Shown: positions 18,155-28,082 of the stretch, in pieces
How the letters are laid out: each line of letters opens with the position of its first letter
Numbering within the stretch: position 1 is the first letter of the stretch
From: Neobacillus niacini
GTDB taxonomy: Bacteria > Bacillota > Bacilli > Bacillales > Cytobacillaceae
Assembly (NCBI RefSeq): GCF_000759675.1
Contig: NZ_BAWM01000046.1
Coordinates: 107,563 to 171,562, forward strand
Reading direction: 5' to 3'
DNA: 64,000 bases
The notes under the pieces: generated by a model
What the model was told of the DNA's origin: nothing
The model's database searches: none
The model's input: the letters and a program-made list of their open reading frames with translations, nothing else
Position numbers and translations under genes: made by a program

Positions 18155-18304
18155 ATGAAAGTAAGAAAATACAATATAGTAAAGACTTCTAGTCAAATAA
18201 TTCGTACAGCAAATCTCGATACCATCACTGGGTTATATGAACGGTATTGTAAATACAAGCAGATAGAAGGATTAATTTGTGCCAGGCTCCATCCAAAAAA
18301 TTAG
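18155..18304 (+). pseudogene. Integrase N-terminal remnant
   Basis: Forty-nine codons begin MKVRKYNIVKTSSQIIRTAN and continue GLYERYCKYKQIEGL, parallel to VRKHGRVVTTRTVTESFTM and ERFMWLKQSEGL of the integrase at 9644. After EGL the homology stops abruptly. Like its relative it starts about 140 bases after a tRNA-Sec-like repeat, so it marks a second, mostly deleted element at the same type of site. Confidence 0.6.
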
Positions 18305-18510
18305 AAGATGTCTGATACTATTTTTGTATACTACAAGGAGGCTTGAATTGAAAAAATAGTGACCACTAAATGCTGGAAGTCATTTTGGTGTAGAATAGAT
18401 GTATGATCATTAATACATAACACTTACAGGGGTGTAATAAATGCAATAGACATGATCGCCTGTAAAAACACTAGATAGCAGAATGGAAATATATAAAAGA
18501 GGTGTATGAA

Positions 18511-19443
18511 ATGAAAAGGATATTAGATTGTAGAGGTTCTGATTTTCGGCAAATGGGTAGAGAAGAATTAAAACAGGCAATACGTGCAGCAGAAGGAAGA
18601 ACGATTTTGGCTGAAACCGTAGTGACATCACAACCTTTACTTCCAGAGGTATCCAACCCGGAAGTGATGAAGGCATTCGGAGCGGATATGATATTACTGA
18701 ATATGTTCAATGTGATGAACCCTGTAGTAAATGGGATAGAGTCATCCAGCATATTTCAACCAAGTACAGCAGGCAGTGAAGTAGATGAAAATATTATACA
18801 AAAAATAAAAGAACTAACCGGTCTGCCAGTCGGCATTAACCTTGAACCAGTTGATCCCAATGCCAATGCTTTAGAGAATTTGCATTCATTGCCGGAAGGA
18901 CGTACAGCAACTGAAAATTCATTAGCGATGGCAAAGCAATTGGGGTGTGATTTTATTTGCTTAACTGGTAATTCAAAATCAGGGGTAACCAATGAGAAAA
19001 TTGAACAGGCAATTACATTGGCGAATAAACATTTTGGTGGGCTTATCATAGCGGGCAAAATGCATAATGCTGGAACGGCAGGGAGCATGTTTGATTTAGA
19101 TGCATTTTCTCGCTTTGCAGAAGCAGGAGCAGATGTTATTCTATTCCCCGCTCCAGGAACAGTCCCTGGTGTTCGGGAGGAAACTCTTGCTCATGCAATA
19201 GAAAACGTTAAAAACGAAGGGGCATTAACACTCGCTGCAATTGGCACCAGCCAAGAAGGAGCAGATGAAGAAACTATTCGCGCCATCGCTTTAAGCTCTA
19301 AAAGAGCAGGAGTAGATATTTTTCATATCGGGGATGCTGGTTATTCTGGTATGGCACTTCCTGAAAATATTCAAACCCTTTCGATTACTGTAAGAGGTAA
19401 AAGACATACATATATAAGAATGGCAGCATCTGCCATAAGATAA
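18511..19443 (+). CDS. Conserved TIM-barrel-like enzyme of unknown function
   Basis: A 310-residue cytoplasmic protein. ATG at 18511 is preferred over GTG at 18502 because AAGAGGTG lies 6 bases before it. Recurrent beta-strand/loop motifs (ILAETVVTSQPLLPEVSNPE, ADMILLNMFNVMNP, LPVGINLEPVDP, FICLTGNSKSGVTNEK, LIIAGKMHNAG, ADVILFPAPGTVPGV, VDIFHIGDAGYSGM) fit a (beta/alpha)8 barrel resembling PEP-mutase/BtpA-type proteins. I believe it belongs to a conserved Firmicute family without a demonstrated reaction. It is a single gene with a terminator at 19455-19485. Confidence 0.7.
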   Translation: MKRILDCRGSDFRQMGREELKQAIRAAEGRTILAETVVTSQPLLPEVSNPEVMKAFGADMILLNMFNVMNPVVNGIESSSIFQPSTAGSEVDENIIQKIKELTGLPVGINLEPVDPNANALENLHSLPEGRTATENSLAMAKQLGCDFICLTGNSKSGVTNEKIEQAITLANKHFGGLIIAGKMHNAGTAGSMFDLDAFSRFAEAGADVILFPAPGTVPGVREETLAHAIENVKNEGALTLAAIGTSQEGADEETIRAIALSSKRAGVDIFHIGDAGYSGMALPENIQTLSITVRGKRHTYIRMAASAIR

Positions 19444-19454
19444 TAATGAATAAT

Positions 19455-19485
19455 AAACCCTTTCTTTTAAGAAGGGGATTTTTTG
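19455..19485 (+). terminator. Terminator of the 18511 gene
   Basis: AACCCTTTCTT-tt-AAGAAGGGGATT followed by TTTT. Confidence 0.75.
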
Positions 19486-19658
19486 TCGAGTTGAGGATTA
19501 TTTACTATTTAGACAAAGGGAAGGAAGAACTTTTTTGTTTATATTACCATCTCGTTAAAAAGAAATCATATGCTGTGGTTAGTGGAAAAATTGAACACAA
19601 GTGTTAAAATTAGGTAAAATAGTAAAAGTATTTCTATATACACATAGGAGAGAGCAGA

Positions 19659-19941
19659 ATGAAAGATTTAATATCAAAAGTAGTAGCCTTCCGGGATGAC
19701 CGAGGCTGGAGAGAATTTCACAAAGAAAAGGATTTGGCCATTTCCATTTCCTTAGAAGCAAGTGAGTTACTTGAGAACTTCCAATGGAGAACAAGTGAAG
19801 AAGCCATTTTAGAATCAAAACAAAATATAAAGGGTAGAAATGGCTGATATTTTAATCTATCTTGTTCAGCTTGCTGATAAAATGGAGATTAATCTAGAAG
19901 ATGAAGTCTCCAAAAAACTGGAGAAAAATGCAGTGAAATAA
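19659..19941 (+). pseudogene. MazG-like nucleotide pyrophosphohydrolase, frameshifted
   Basis: AGGAGAGAG precedes ATG at 19659. The first frame encodes FRDDRGWREFHKEKDLAISI then LEASELLENFQWRTSEEA, with the EASE helix that begins the ExxE metal site of all-alpha NTP pyrophosphatases. After a frameshift near 19830 the other half follows: EMADILIYLVQLADKMEINL with the second acidic pair. Intact relatives are about 95-110 residues. It is followed closely by a DUF2075 helicase, a common partner. The shift should abolish the metal site. Confidence 0.8.
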
Positions 19942-19970
19942 CCGGTGATCCAAAATGAGGTAACAAGAAA

Positions 19971-21815
19971 ATGATCATCTTCAATGAAACCTCTTCAAAC
20001 TGTTTGAACCATATTTATGAAAATAAAATTGGATATGTTCTTAAGAAAAATATCCTCACGAAGATGAATAAAGTGATTTCTGGAAGTGAATTAAAATCTT
20101 GGGAAAATTCTCTTCCACAAATGGTAAAGGTAATTAGGGATACAGATATAAAAGAGGATACACATGTATTGTTAGAATACAAGCTTCCTCCGCGAAAATA
20201 GGATTGATTTCCTTGTTGCTGGACAGGATGACCAAGGCAAGAAAAATGCAGTCATCATTGAATTGAAACAGTGGCAGAAAGCAAAGGTTTTGGAAGGAGA
20301 TGGAATTGACCAGACTTATTTGGGGGGCAGAGAACGGGAAACGGTTCATCCTTCCTACCAAGCATCATCCTATAAGCGATATTTACAGAATTTCAATGAA
20401 TCTTTATACAGTGAGTCTTCATCTATTCAACTTCATTCTTTTGCTTATTTACATAACTATATTATGGCTAGCATTGGAGAGCCGTTATTGGATAAAAGGT
20501 ACAACAGTTATCTCAAGGAATCACCTTTATACTTCCAATTCGGTGACAGTGAATTAGCTAAAAAGATCCGAAAGTTGGTTTCAAGAGGAAATGGTAAAGA
20601 AATAGCGGAATCAATTGAAAAGGGGAAGATTCGACCTTCAAAAAAATTAGTTGAAACTGTTGGGTCATTGCTCAAGGGGAATGAAGAGTTTGTACTATTA
20701 GATGAACAAAAGGTAGCATATGAGAAGGTAGTTAGTAAATACAACCAATTTGTTGAACAAACCGACCAAAAGAATGTAATCATCATAAAAGGTGGTCCAG
20801 GAACAGGGAAATCAGTGATTGGATTAAATGTAATGAGCTATATGCTTACCAAGAAAGCATATGTCGAATATATAACCCCTAATCAAGCATTTAGGGAAGT
20901 ACTTAGGAAAAAGCTAATCGGAACTTCTGGCCATGTGGAAGTAAGAGACCTGTTTAAAGGTTCGGCTTCTTATGTGCACGTACCAGAAAATTACTTTGAT
21001 GTCCTTATATGTGATGAAGCCCATAGATTAAAAGAGCATGGCCATATGAAAAAAAAATCGAAGGGGAAAACCAAGTTACCCAAATCATTCGGTCCTCAAG
21101 GGTAAGTGTATTTTTTGTGGATGATTTACAAATGATCTCTAAAAAAGACATTGGAAGTGTAAAGGAAATTGAAAAGGAAGCGACTCGATTTGGGGCCGAC
21201 ATTCCCACAATCGAATTGGAATCACAATACCGCTGCTCAGGATCTGGAAATTACATCTCCTGGTTAGAAAATATCCTTTCAAATAGAAAAGAACCGATGA
21301 AACTTGAAGGCGACTTTGATTTTAAAGTGATTTCAAGCCCGCACCAATTAAAAGAAGAAATCGTTGATCACCGTGGCGGCAGGCTATTAGCTGGTTACGA
21401 ATGGGATTGGAATAAAACCATGGTTAACGGTAAGCTTCCCGATGATGTAGTAATTGAAGAGCACAAGTTTGCCCTGCCATGGAACGATCCTAATCGGATT
21501 GATTGGGCAATTCATCCTGTATGTTCAAACCAAATCGGATGTATTCACACCGTACAAGGTCTGGAGATGGATTATGTCGGCGTGATTATTGGAAACGACC
21601 TCGGTTATGATGAAGAATCCAATCAGATCATTGTTAGGCGGGGAGCGTTTAAAGATAAAGGAGCAAAACCAGCTAAACCTAAAAAAGGACAAGCAGATCC
21701 AATTGTGGAGCTTGTTCGTAATACATATAAGACACTAATGACTAGAGGAATGAAGGGTTGTTATGTTTACTGCTGTGATAATGGGTTGGAAGGATATATC
21801 CAATCACATTTGTAG
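19971..21815 (+). pseudogene. DUF2075 (Schlafen-like) helicase, frameshifted twice
   Basis: Three frames join into one ~610-residue protein. Frame 1 (19971-~20195) ends LLEYKLPP; frame 2 picks up RENRIDFLVAGQDDQGKKNA with a PD-(D/E)XK-like IIELKQW, then Walker A IIKGGPGTGKSVIG and Walker B FDVLICDEAHRLK; near 21065 a second shift gives QVTQIIRSSRVSVFFVDD, then IELESQYRCSGSGNYISWLE and VQGLEMDYVGVIIGNDLGYD. DUF2075 proteins combine a nuclease-like N-terminus with a superfamily 1 helicase. Both shifts look like single-base losses, so this is a recently broken gene, paired with the broken MazG gene upstream. Confidence 0.85.
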
Positions 21816-22451
21816 ACTTTGAAAATATAGCTGTAAAAAAAAGAGAGAGATTTATTGAATATAATGGGGGAGAGGTACAATGCCGTATTTATGGCTAATA
21901 AGTCACCAAAGAAGATTAGGATATGAATAAGATCTTAGCTGATTGCTACCAAATTACAACCTTACTATTAGAACATACTGTAGAACATTTGGAAGGTGCC
22001 TGTGCCTTTTATTATTTCGACCAGATATGAATTAATTTTGTTTTGCACAAATTTTGCAAATTAATAATTTTTTTACACAAGTTTATACACACATTCTCTT
22101 GATATAAATAAAAAAAAGTTTGGTTCATTGATTAAATACATTAATAGTATAAAGGCAATGTAAAACAATAAAAGCACCACTTTATTTTATGAATATATTT
22201 TGTAATTGCTATAACTTATTCATCCAGACAAAGGATATATATATATAGATTATGTTTTAATTTTATTATAAATAATGAGTACTTTAATTTAAAGGATGGT
22301 TTCAATTAATTGGTCGATATAAAATATTAGTTGATTAAAAATGTTTAATTAGCTTTATAAAAACAATCTAATCAAGATTTATGGACTTGAGGGGAAATGA
22401 GTTATTTTTTTATACTACATTAATCAAAAAAATAATAAAGGAGGCTTTTTA
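21816..22451. other. AT-rich intergenic region before the Septu-like operon
   Basis: It contains a few short frames (e.g. 21923-22030, MNKILADCYQITTLLLEHTV) that look like debris, an (AT)n tract near 22237-22246 and the promoter region of the next operon. No reverse transcriptase or retron-type RNA is recognisable. Confidence 0.5.
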
Positions 22452-23906
22452 GTGAAATTTTTTATAACGGGCTTTGGAGTGAAAAAATCCAAAGAGGGTA
22501 TGCACTTGGTTCAAGATCATTGGGATGATTTTGGTTTTAATACTTTATATAGTATGTTCTATGTTAATGCTAAAGAAGAAATCCATATTGGTTATATAAA
22601 GATTGGACAAAAGAATATGGAGAATGGACGACCAGATTTAGAAAATGAATTTGACAATTTACATGAAGATTTTTTCTCAGTTGGCACAGATGTTAAATAT
22701 TATAAAAACATAAAAATGTTAGGTAAGGCAATTCGTGAAGATATATTATCTTCATTAAACGATATTGCATATTCAGAAAGTGCATATGAAATAGCTAAAA
22801 AAGAGTTGGTTACAAAAAAATCACTTTTAAGAGATATTTATCCTAGTCAAATAAAAAATCAGTTTAACAGGATTGCTTATGGTGGAGTACCATTAACACC
22901 ATACGAATTCGCTTTTATCATGAAACATTCGAAAAGTGATAAAAATCGGTTAGATTTCTCTGTTGAACCCAACTCACTACCTCCAACAAATATACATGCA
23001 ATAATAGGAAGTAATGGGACTGGTAAAACTACAACCCTTAAAGGAATCTTAAACGAATATATTAACAATAGGAATGAATTAAATATTGAATTTTCTAATG
23101 CTATTTTTATTTCTTTTAGTTTATTTGATAGGAGTAATGAATTATTTAAGAAGATTAATAAAGAAGATGTTAAATTTTCTTATATTGGTTCTTGTAAAGA
23201 AGATGGCAGCAATAAATCTCACAATGAAATAGTTTCTGAATTCGTAGCCTCAGTAAATAATTTAATAAGAATGAAAAAATTAGAGAGTTTTTGCGATGCA
23301 TTAGAAATTTTAGAAGGAGACATAAACTTAGCAGACTATGAAATTAAAGAAATTATTTCTGGATTTATAGAAGAGGAACAATCTAAAGAAAATATAAATA
23401 ATTTTAAAGATAAATTAGCAATGATATTTTCTAATTGTAGTTCGGGTCATCAAATAACATTACTTACAACTGTAAGATTAATTGAACTTATAGTTGAAAA
23501 AACATTGATAATTATTGATGAACCAGAAACTCATTTACATCCACCTTTATTATCAGCTTTTATTAGATGTATCTCTGAATTAATAATTAATACTAATGCG
23601 GTTGCTATAATGGCAACACATTCCCCAGTTGTGTTGCAAGAAATACCACGAAATTGTATTTCGATTTTAAGAAAGAGTGGTGCCTATACTAGCGTATTTA
23701 GACCGAAAATTGAGACTTTCGGTGAAAATATAGGAGTCTTAACGGAAGAAGTTTTCGGGTTAGAAATTCAAAACACAGGTTTTCATACGTTACTGAAAAA
23801 AATAATAGATTCCTCTCAAGATTACGAAGAGGTATTAGAGGAATTTAATTATGAGCTTAGTATTGATGCTAAATCTATAATTAGAGCCTATATAAATGGT
23901 AAATGA
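22452..23906 (+). CDS. ptuA: Septu-like ATPase PtuA
   Basis: A 484-residue ABC/OLD-type ATPase. Walker A is GSNGTGKTTT near residues 186-195. A signature-like SSGHQITLLTTVRLIELI is followed by Walker B TLIIIDEPETHLHPPLL near residue 350, and a switch His in MATHSPVVLQEI. The first ~130 residues are family-specific. The GTG start has AAAGGAGG 6-7 bases upstream. An HNH nuclease follows after 25 bases, the defining PtuA-PtuB layout of the Septu antiphage system, in which the ATPase controls the nuclease. An alternative is another ATPase-HNH pair outside Septu. Confidence 0.72.
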   Translation: MKFFITGFGVKKSKEGMHLVQDHWDDFGFNTLYSMFYVNAKEEIHIGYIKIGQKNMENGRPDLENEFDNLHEDFFSVGTDVKYYKNIKMLGKAIREDILSSLNDIAYSESAYEIAKKELVTKKSLLRDIYPSQIKNQFNRIAYGGVPLTPYEFAFIMKHSKSDKNRLDFSVEPNSLPPTNIHAIIGSNGTGKTTTLKGILNEYINNRNELNIEFSNAIFISFSLFDRSNELFKKINKEDVKFSYIGSCKEDGSNKSHNEIVSEFVASVNNLIRMKKLESFCDALEILEGDINLADYEIKEIISGFIEEEQSKENINNFKDKLAMIFSNCSSGHQITLLTTVRLIELIVEKTLIIIDEPETHLHPPLLSAFIRCISELIINTNAVAIMATHSPVVLQEIPRNCISILRKSGAYTSVFRPKIETFGENIGVLTEEVFGLEIQNTGFHTLLKKIIDSSQDYEEVLEEFNYELSIDAKSIIRAYINGK

Positions 23907-23931
23907 TTAATGAGTTAAGCGAGGTAAATTT

Positions 23932-24851
23932 GTGGATAAATTAATTGAGCCATCAATTTCTATAGAAGAGTTTTATATAGAACTTATTGAAAATAAACGA
24001 AATAATGAAAAAAATAACTTCCTCAAAAACAGACTTTCAAAAATAAAAGATGTATTAATTTCTGAGGAAAAAAACTATATTGACTTGGCCAAAACTAGTA
24101 CACTCCATACTATAGTAGAACACACTGAGATACAAATTCCAAAATCTTCAGATGTTGTTACTAAAGATGAGATGGAATCTTTGTATACACAGAATCTTGT
24201 AAGCAGTCCAAATTCAGGTGATAGAGGACGTGAAGTGTATGATTATTTAAAATCTCTTGCACTTGATAAAATGTGTCCCTATTGCTCCATAACTAAAGCA
24301 AGAACTCTAGATCACTATTTACCTAAAGCTAAATTTCCTACATTTGCGGTAACACCAGTCAATTTAGTTCCTTGTTGTAGAGATTGTAATAGTGAGAAAG
24401 ATGCGAGCTTTTCAAATGCTGCAAACGAGATGTTCATACATCCATATTATGATGATGTTAATAATTTTATTTGGTTGGTAGCTATAGTTGAAGAGAATGT
24501 TTGGCCAATTAGTTTTAAATATAATGTAAAAATATCTTACAATCAAAATTCCCTATTATCTAACAGAATTGCACATCAGTATGAATTATTAGACCTAAAT
24601 AGTACTTTTAGTGATAAAGCAAACCGGCAATTTCGATATCGTTTAAAAAGTATAGTTGATAACTATAATAGTGGAGATATTGAGGCCGAAAAATTTTCCT
24701 ACTAGAATCAGAACAGTCATGCCGAAATGCTGAATTAAATTCATGGGAAGCATGTATGTATATTGCACTATTAAATTCAGACTGGTTTTTAACAGAAGCT
24801 ATTCAGAATCTTGAAGCACAATATGAATTAAAAAGTGGAGTTGAAGTATAA
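23932..24851 (+). pseudogene. ptuB: Septu-like HNH nuclease PtuB with a -1 frameshift near its end
   Basis: GTG start after GCGAGGT. The first frame gives 257 residues ending IEAEKFSY at 24705. The HNH core is CPYCSITKARTLDHYLPKAK then NLVPCCRDCNSEK: two zinc CxxC half-sites and the DHYLPK active-site strand, as in PtuB. In the -1 frame the coding sequence continues past the stop with FLLESEQSCRNAELNSWEAC and MYIALLNSDWFLTEAIQNLE to TAA at 24851, for a full length of about 306. The change occurs in a GAAAAATTTTCC run. It could be a one-base deletion or, less likely, programmed slippage. The catalytic core itself is intact. Confidence 0.72.
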
Positions 24852-24903
24852 ATTTTATAGATTTAGTTTTGTCTAATATATGAATATAAAATTGCTACAC
24901 CCA

Positions 24904-24934
24904 GAAACCTGATAATTAGTGATTATCAGGTTTC
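24904..24934 (+). terminator. Hairpin after the Septu-like operon
   Basis: GAAACCTGATAA-ttagtga-TTATCAGGTTTC is a perfect 12-bp stem; there is no long U tract. Confidence 0.7.
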
Positions 24935-25450
24935 CTAAAATTGTGATTATAGCTATTTTTTTAGGTAAGTAAGTTCACATCGGAAAAAGAGAAGATAATT
25001 TATTCTCTATTACTTTTAAAACCTAGGGACGTATTTTAATTTTACATTTCTGTAAAAGTTTCCACCACAAGTTGGTCAAATTTTCATATCTTCGAATCCT
25101 TATCATACACAACTGCTGCATTTTGTTAATTTCCTCTCTATCTAATTGCTTTCTTCTTGGTATAGAGGAAAAGAAATTAAAATTAATATTAGAGGTTGGT
25201 CCTATTAATGACGGTAATATAAGGTTAGATTTGATGGGACGGATAGTGGAACATGCGAGGGGTTTGTTTACAGCTACAAGATCAGCATTAACGAATATTA
25301 ACTGAACATATACCAGAGTGATGAACAAAACTGTATAAATGACTGGCGATTCCAAACATTAATTGAACGTTAGTCATCTTTTAAAGGAATTTAATATAAC
25401 AAGTTAATACTTTTGGGAGAAATATAAATTATTTTATAATTAAAATAAAT
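24935..25450. other. Intergenic debris
   Basis: A frame at 25169-25305 (EEKKLKLILEVGPINDGNIR, then MGRIVEHARGLFTATRSALT) looks like a protein C-terminus without a start; the opposite strand also has an open frame. I cannot assign either. No RNA gene is seen. Confidence 0.4.
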
Positions 25451-25825
25451 TATAAGGTTAAGTTTATCTCGGCTGCAGAACTAGTAGAAGAACTCCATTT
25501 GTATAATGAAGAACACAAGCTAGGTCCATTGGAAAAGAGGTGGCTCAAATTTGAATTGATCATTATTGACGAGCTGGGTTACGTGCCATTCACGAAAATT
25601 GGGTCAGAACTCTTGGTTCTAATTCTTTGCCGGTCGCTACGAACGGTATAGCGTGATGATTACTACAAATCTAGAATTAAAGGAATGGACCTCCGTTTTT
25701 GGAGATGAAAAAATGACCGCAGCTCTCTAGACCGACTAACCCATAAAGCTCATATCCTCATTATTAATGGAGAAAAGTATCGATTTAGACAAAGTATGAA
25801 ACAAAGGGATGAGAGTGACCAATAG
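25451..25825 (+). pseudogene. IS21-family IstB helper ATPase remnant
   Basis: It encodes KFISAAELVEELHLYNEEHK, then LIIIDELGYVPFTKIGSELL (Walker B), AGRYERYSVMITTNLELKEW and, after a stop, DRLTHKAHILIINGEKYRFR: the second half of an IstB/DnaC-like ATPase. The N-terminal Walker A part and istA are missing, and there is a frameshift and a nonsense codon. Confidence 0.8.
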
Positions 25826-25838
25826 GCCAGGCGCGCGA

Positions 25839-25884
25839 GGAGTTTAGGATATCTTGCCCCGAGGGGCAAGATACCCTAAACTCC
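25839..25884. repeat. Near-perfect 22-bp stem inverted repeat
   Basis: GGAGTTTAGG-AT-ATCTTGCCCC, a GA centre, then GGGGCAAGAT-AC-CCTAAACTCC. One pair in the 22 is mismatched. It follows the IstB remnant. The remaining bases to 26369 hold a second copy of GTGGCTCAAATTTGAA (25923-25938, also at 25547 within istB) and no supportable gene; the last part is the promoter of the restriction gene. Confidence 0.7.
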
Positions 25885-26369
25885 AATTCCTCCCCCAAAT
25901 ATGGAAATAACACAGAATGAAGTGGCTCAAATTTGAAGTGATCACTCCGACTCAAATTAATATTGACAATTACACATGTCATCGAGACCACACTTTAGAG
26001 TCGCTTAGAATTGCTTAAAAGGATTCTAGTAATTATCCTCATTCAGTTAAACTTAGTAATTAATTTGATGAAACTGTGTAAGCCTGATGAGGTGTTAGGC
26101 ACGGTTATACATACCTATCCAGTCGGAATATATCCAATACGACTCAAAATAATAGTTATTCTAATGAATAAATTAGTGGTGAAAGCCATTACATATCAAT
26201 ATAGGAAGATAAGGAATTACAAGATCTAAAAAATCTGATTGACCCGACTGTTATATTTTATCAGTACGATTAGAAAGGCTTTAAGGGACATGGAAGAAAT
26301 GGTAAGATAGCACTATGTTACATTTTATTCCAAAGTGTAAACAGACAATAAGGAGAGGAGGTAGAAGGG

Positions 26370-27155
26370 ATGAGTCAAGAAAAGTTAAGTGAGGATGCCT
26401 TAAATCAGATAATAAAAAGGGCAAAAGACTTTTTCAAAGATGAGATTGTACCTAGCCATAAAGCTAATACACTAAAACTTAAAAAATTAAAACAGTTTAA
26501 CCTTAATCCTTTTTTGGACAAGTATAAAGCAAGTTTTCTAACAGGAAATGATGACCCTGAGAGTATTGCGAGAGCTTTAATCTATCCAAGAGTATTAGGT
26601 ACATCCATTAATACAATTTTTGGGGACAGACTACAGAAATTTTGTAGTGAGGTATTAGAGGGATTTGCCTCCACTACATCAGGCATTGATATTGAGTTTA
26701 TTGATAAGGTGGATGGGAGGAAAAAATACTGCCAAATAAAGGCAGGCCCAAATACAATCAATAAGGATGATATTGAAACAATTAAAGGTCATTTTCAAGG
26801 GGTAAAGAACCTTGCAAGGACTAATAAATTAAGTATCAGCTTTGATGATTTAGTAGTAGGAGTTTTTTATGGTACTCCTGAGGATTTAAGCAATCATTAT
26901 AAGACAATCAATAAAGAATACCCTGTTATTGTTGGTCAAGAATTTTGGTACAGACTATCAGGAGAAATTGACTTTTATCAAAAGTTGACTGATGCAATTG
27001 GAGATGTTGCCTCTGAGGTAGATAGCTCTGAAATGATTGAGAATGTAATTAAAACACTAGCTAAAGAGGTTGAGGATACATTAAAGCCTAAGAAGTTAGA
27101 GCCTACAATTGAAAAGAAGATAGCTGCTGAGGATAAAGGAAAATATGATGTATAA
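26370..27155 (+). CDS. Type II restriction endonuclease (EcoO109I/PmeII-like)
   Basis: 261 residues; ATG preceded by GGAGAGGAGG. The PD-(D/E)XK core is visible as TSGIDIEFIDKVDGRKKYCQ followed by IKAGPNTINKDD (D...QIKAG), with an N-terminal helical region (LNPFLDKYKASFLTGNDDPE, SIARALIYPRVLGTSINTIF). This pattern fits the EcoO109I/PmeII group of type II enzymes. It is convergent with a C5-methyltransferase 1.6 kb away, separated only by a small ORF and an inserted IS3. The recognition sequence cannot be told from the sequence. Intact in length and frame, so the R-M pair is probably active. Confidence 0.75.
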   Translation: MSQEKLSEDALNQIIKRAKDFFKDEIVPSHKANTLKLKKLKQFNLNPFLDKYKASFLTGNDDPESIARALIYPRVLGTSINTIFGDRLQKFCSEVLEGFASTTSGIDIEFIDKVDGRKKYCQIKAGPNTINKDDIETIKGHFQGVKNLARTNKLSISFDDLVVGVFYGTPEDLSNHYKTINKEYPVIVGQEFWYRLSGEIDFYQKLTDAIGDVASEVDSSEMIENVIKTLAKEVEDTLKPKKLEPTIEKKIAAEDKGKYDV

Positions 27156-27156
27156 C

Positions 27157-27173
27157 AAAAAGAGGGAGGATGC
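27157..27173. terminator. Left arm of a terminator split by IS3
   Basis: AAAAGAGGGAGGATGC here is complementary, with one bulged G, to GCATCCTCCTCTTTT at 28470-28484. With the IS removed they form one bidirectional terminator between the convergent restriction gene and the 28489 ORF. Confidence 0.65.
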
Positions 27174-27178
27174 TGCAC

Positions 27179-27182
27179 ATAA
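27179..27182 (+). repeat. IS3 target duplication, left copy
   Basis: ATAA, repeated at 28450-28453 on the other side of the IS. Four bases is within the IS3 range (3-4). Confidence 0.6.
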
Positions 27183-27215
27183 CCCTGTCAAGTAGACAAT
27201 GAAAAAAAGAGAACA

Positions 27216-28082
27216 CTAAGCTGCGGCCTTTTCTCGGTATTCAATCGGGGAAAGGCCTTTAAATTTTTCTTGGAATCGTTCCTTATTATAAAACTCAATG
27301 TACTCCTGGACAGCCTGATATGCTTCCTCAAGGGTTTTAGGACGCACTAAATACAACTTCTCTGTCTTTAAATGTGAGAAGAAACATTCAATACAAGCAT
27401 TATCGTGGCAATTTCCTTTTCTAGAATGACTTCCTTGGATTTTAAGCTCCTTTACATGATTCTCATATGTTCTAGTTGTATATTGGAAACCTTGATCTGA
27501 GTGGATAAGTGCATTCTTGGCAAAAGGTACTCCTTCTAATTGTTTTAACGTATTTAATACTAATTCAAGGTCGTTCCTTTCAGATAATTGCCAAGCTACA
27601 ATCTCATTATTATATAAATCTAAAACCGCTGATAGATAGGCAAAATTTTCTCCTACCCGCACATACGTAATATCCGTAACTAGCTTCTCAGACCGATTTT
27701 CTGCAAAAAACTCTCTGTTAAGTACGTTAGGAAATACAACAGATCCTCTACGTCCGTAGAACGGTCTTTTCTTACGAATAACAGATTTTATTCCCAATTC
27801 CCGCATTAAACGACGTACACGTTTGTGATTTACAACAATGCCTTCTCTAAATAAAGCCCGCCTCATTCGTTTATAGCCATAGTAGGGGTGTAATTTATAA
27901 ATGGCTAGAATATGTTCCTTTAGCAATACATCCTCTTCCATACGAATAGACCGTTTAGACCGACTATTACACCATTTGTAGTATCCTGCTTTAGATACCT
28001 CACCAATCTTAAGAAGCCACGCAAGTGGGTGCTTTTTCCTTAATTGATCAATGATTTGAAACCTTTCTGCCTTTAAGACCAC
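27216..28082 (-). CDS. IS3 transposase OrfB (DDE catalytic part)
   Basis: 288 residues from the internal ATG; in life it is made mainly as an OrfAB fusion by -1 frameshifting. It has the HTH_21 region (HPYYGYKRMRRALFREGIVV), then the rve integrase core with DDE residues: Asp in LVTDITYVRVGENFAYLSAV, Asp in ALIHSDQGFQYT, Glu in ECFFSHLKTEKLY. The C-terminus (YIEFYNKERFQEKFKGLSPI) is typical. No lesion is seen. Confidence 0.93.
   Translation of the reverse strand: MVLKAERFQIIDQLRKKHPLAWLLKIGEVSKAGYYKWCNSRSKRSIRMEEDVLLKEHILAIYKLHPYYGYKRMRRALFREGIVVNHKRVRRLMRELGIKSVIRKKRPFYGRRGSVVFPNVLNREFFAENRSEKLVTDITYVRVGENFAYLSAVLDLYNNEIVAWQLSERNDLELVLNTLKQLEGVPFAKNALIHSDQGFQYTTRTYENHVKELKIQGSHSRKGNCHDNACIECFFSHLKTEKLYLVRPKTLEEAYQAVQEYIEFYNKERFQEKFKGLSPIEYREKAAA

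Noticed and set aside
22452..24851. PtuAB pair as part of a retron
   Set aside because: Retron Ec78-type systems use PtuAB, but no reverse transcriptase or msr-msd-like RNA is visible in 21816-22451 or nearby.
25023..25355. 110-codon minus-strand ORF
   Set aside because: Both strands are open here by chance; no start signal and the plus-strand frame looks at least as protein-like, so neither was called.
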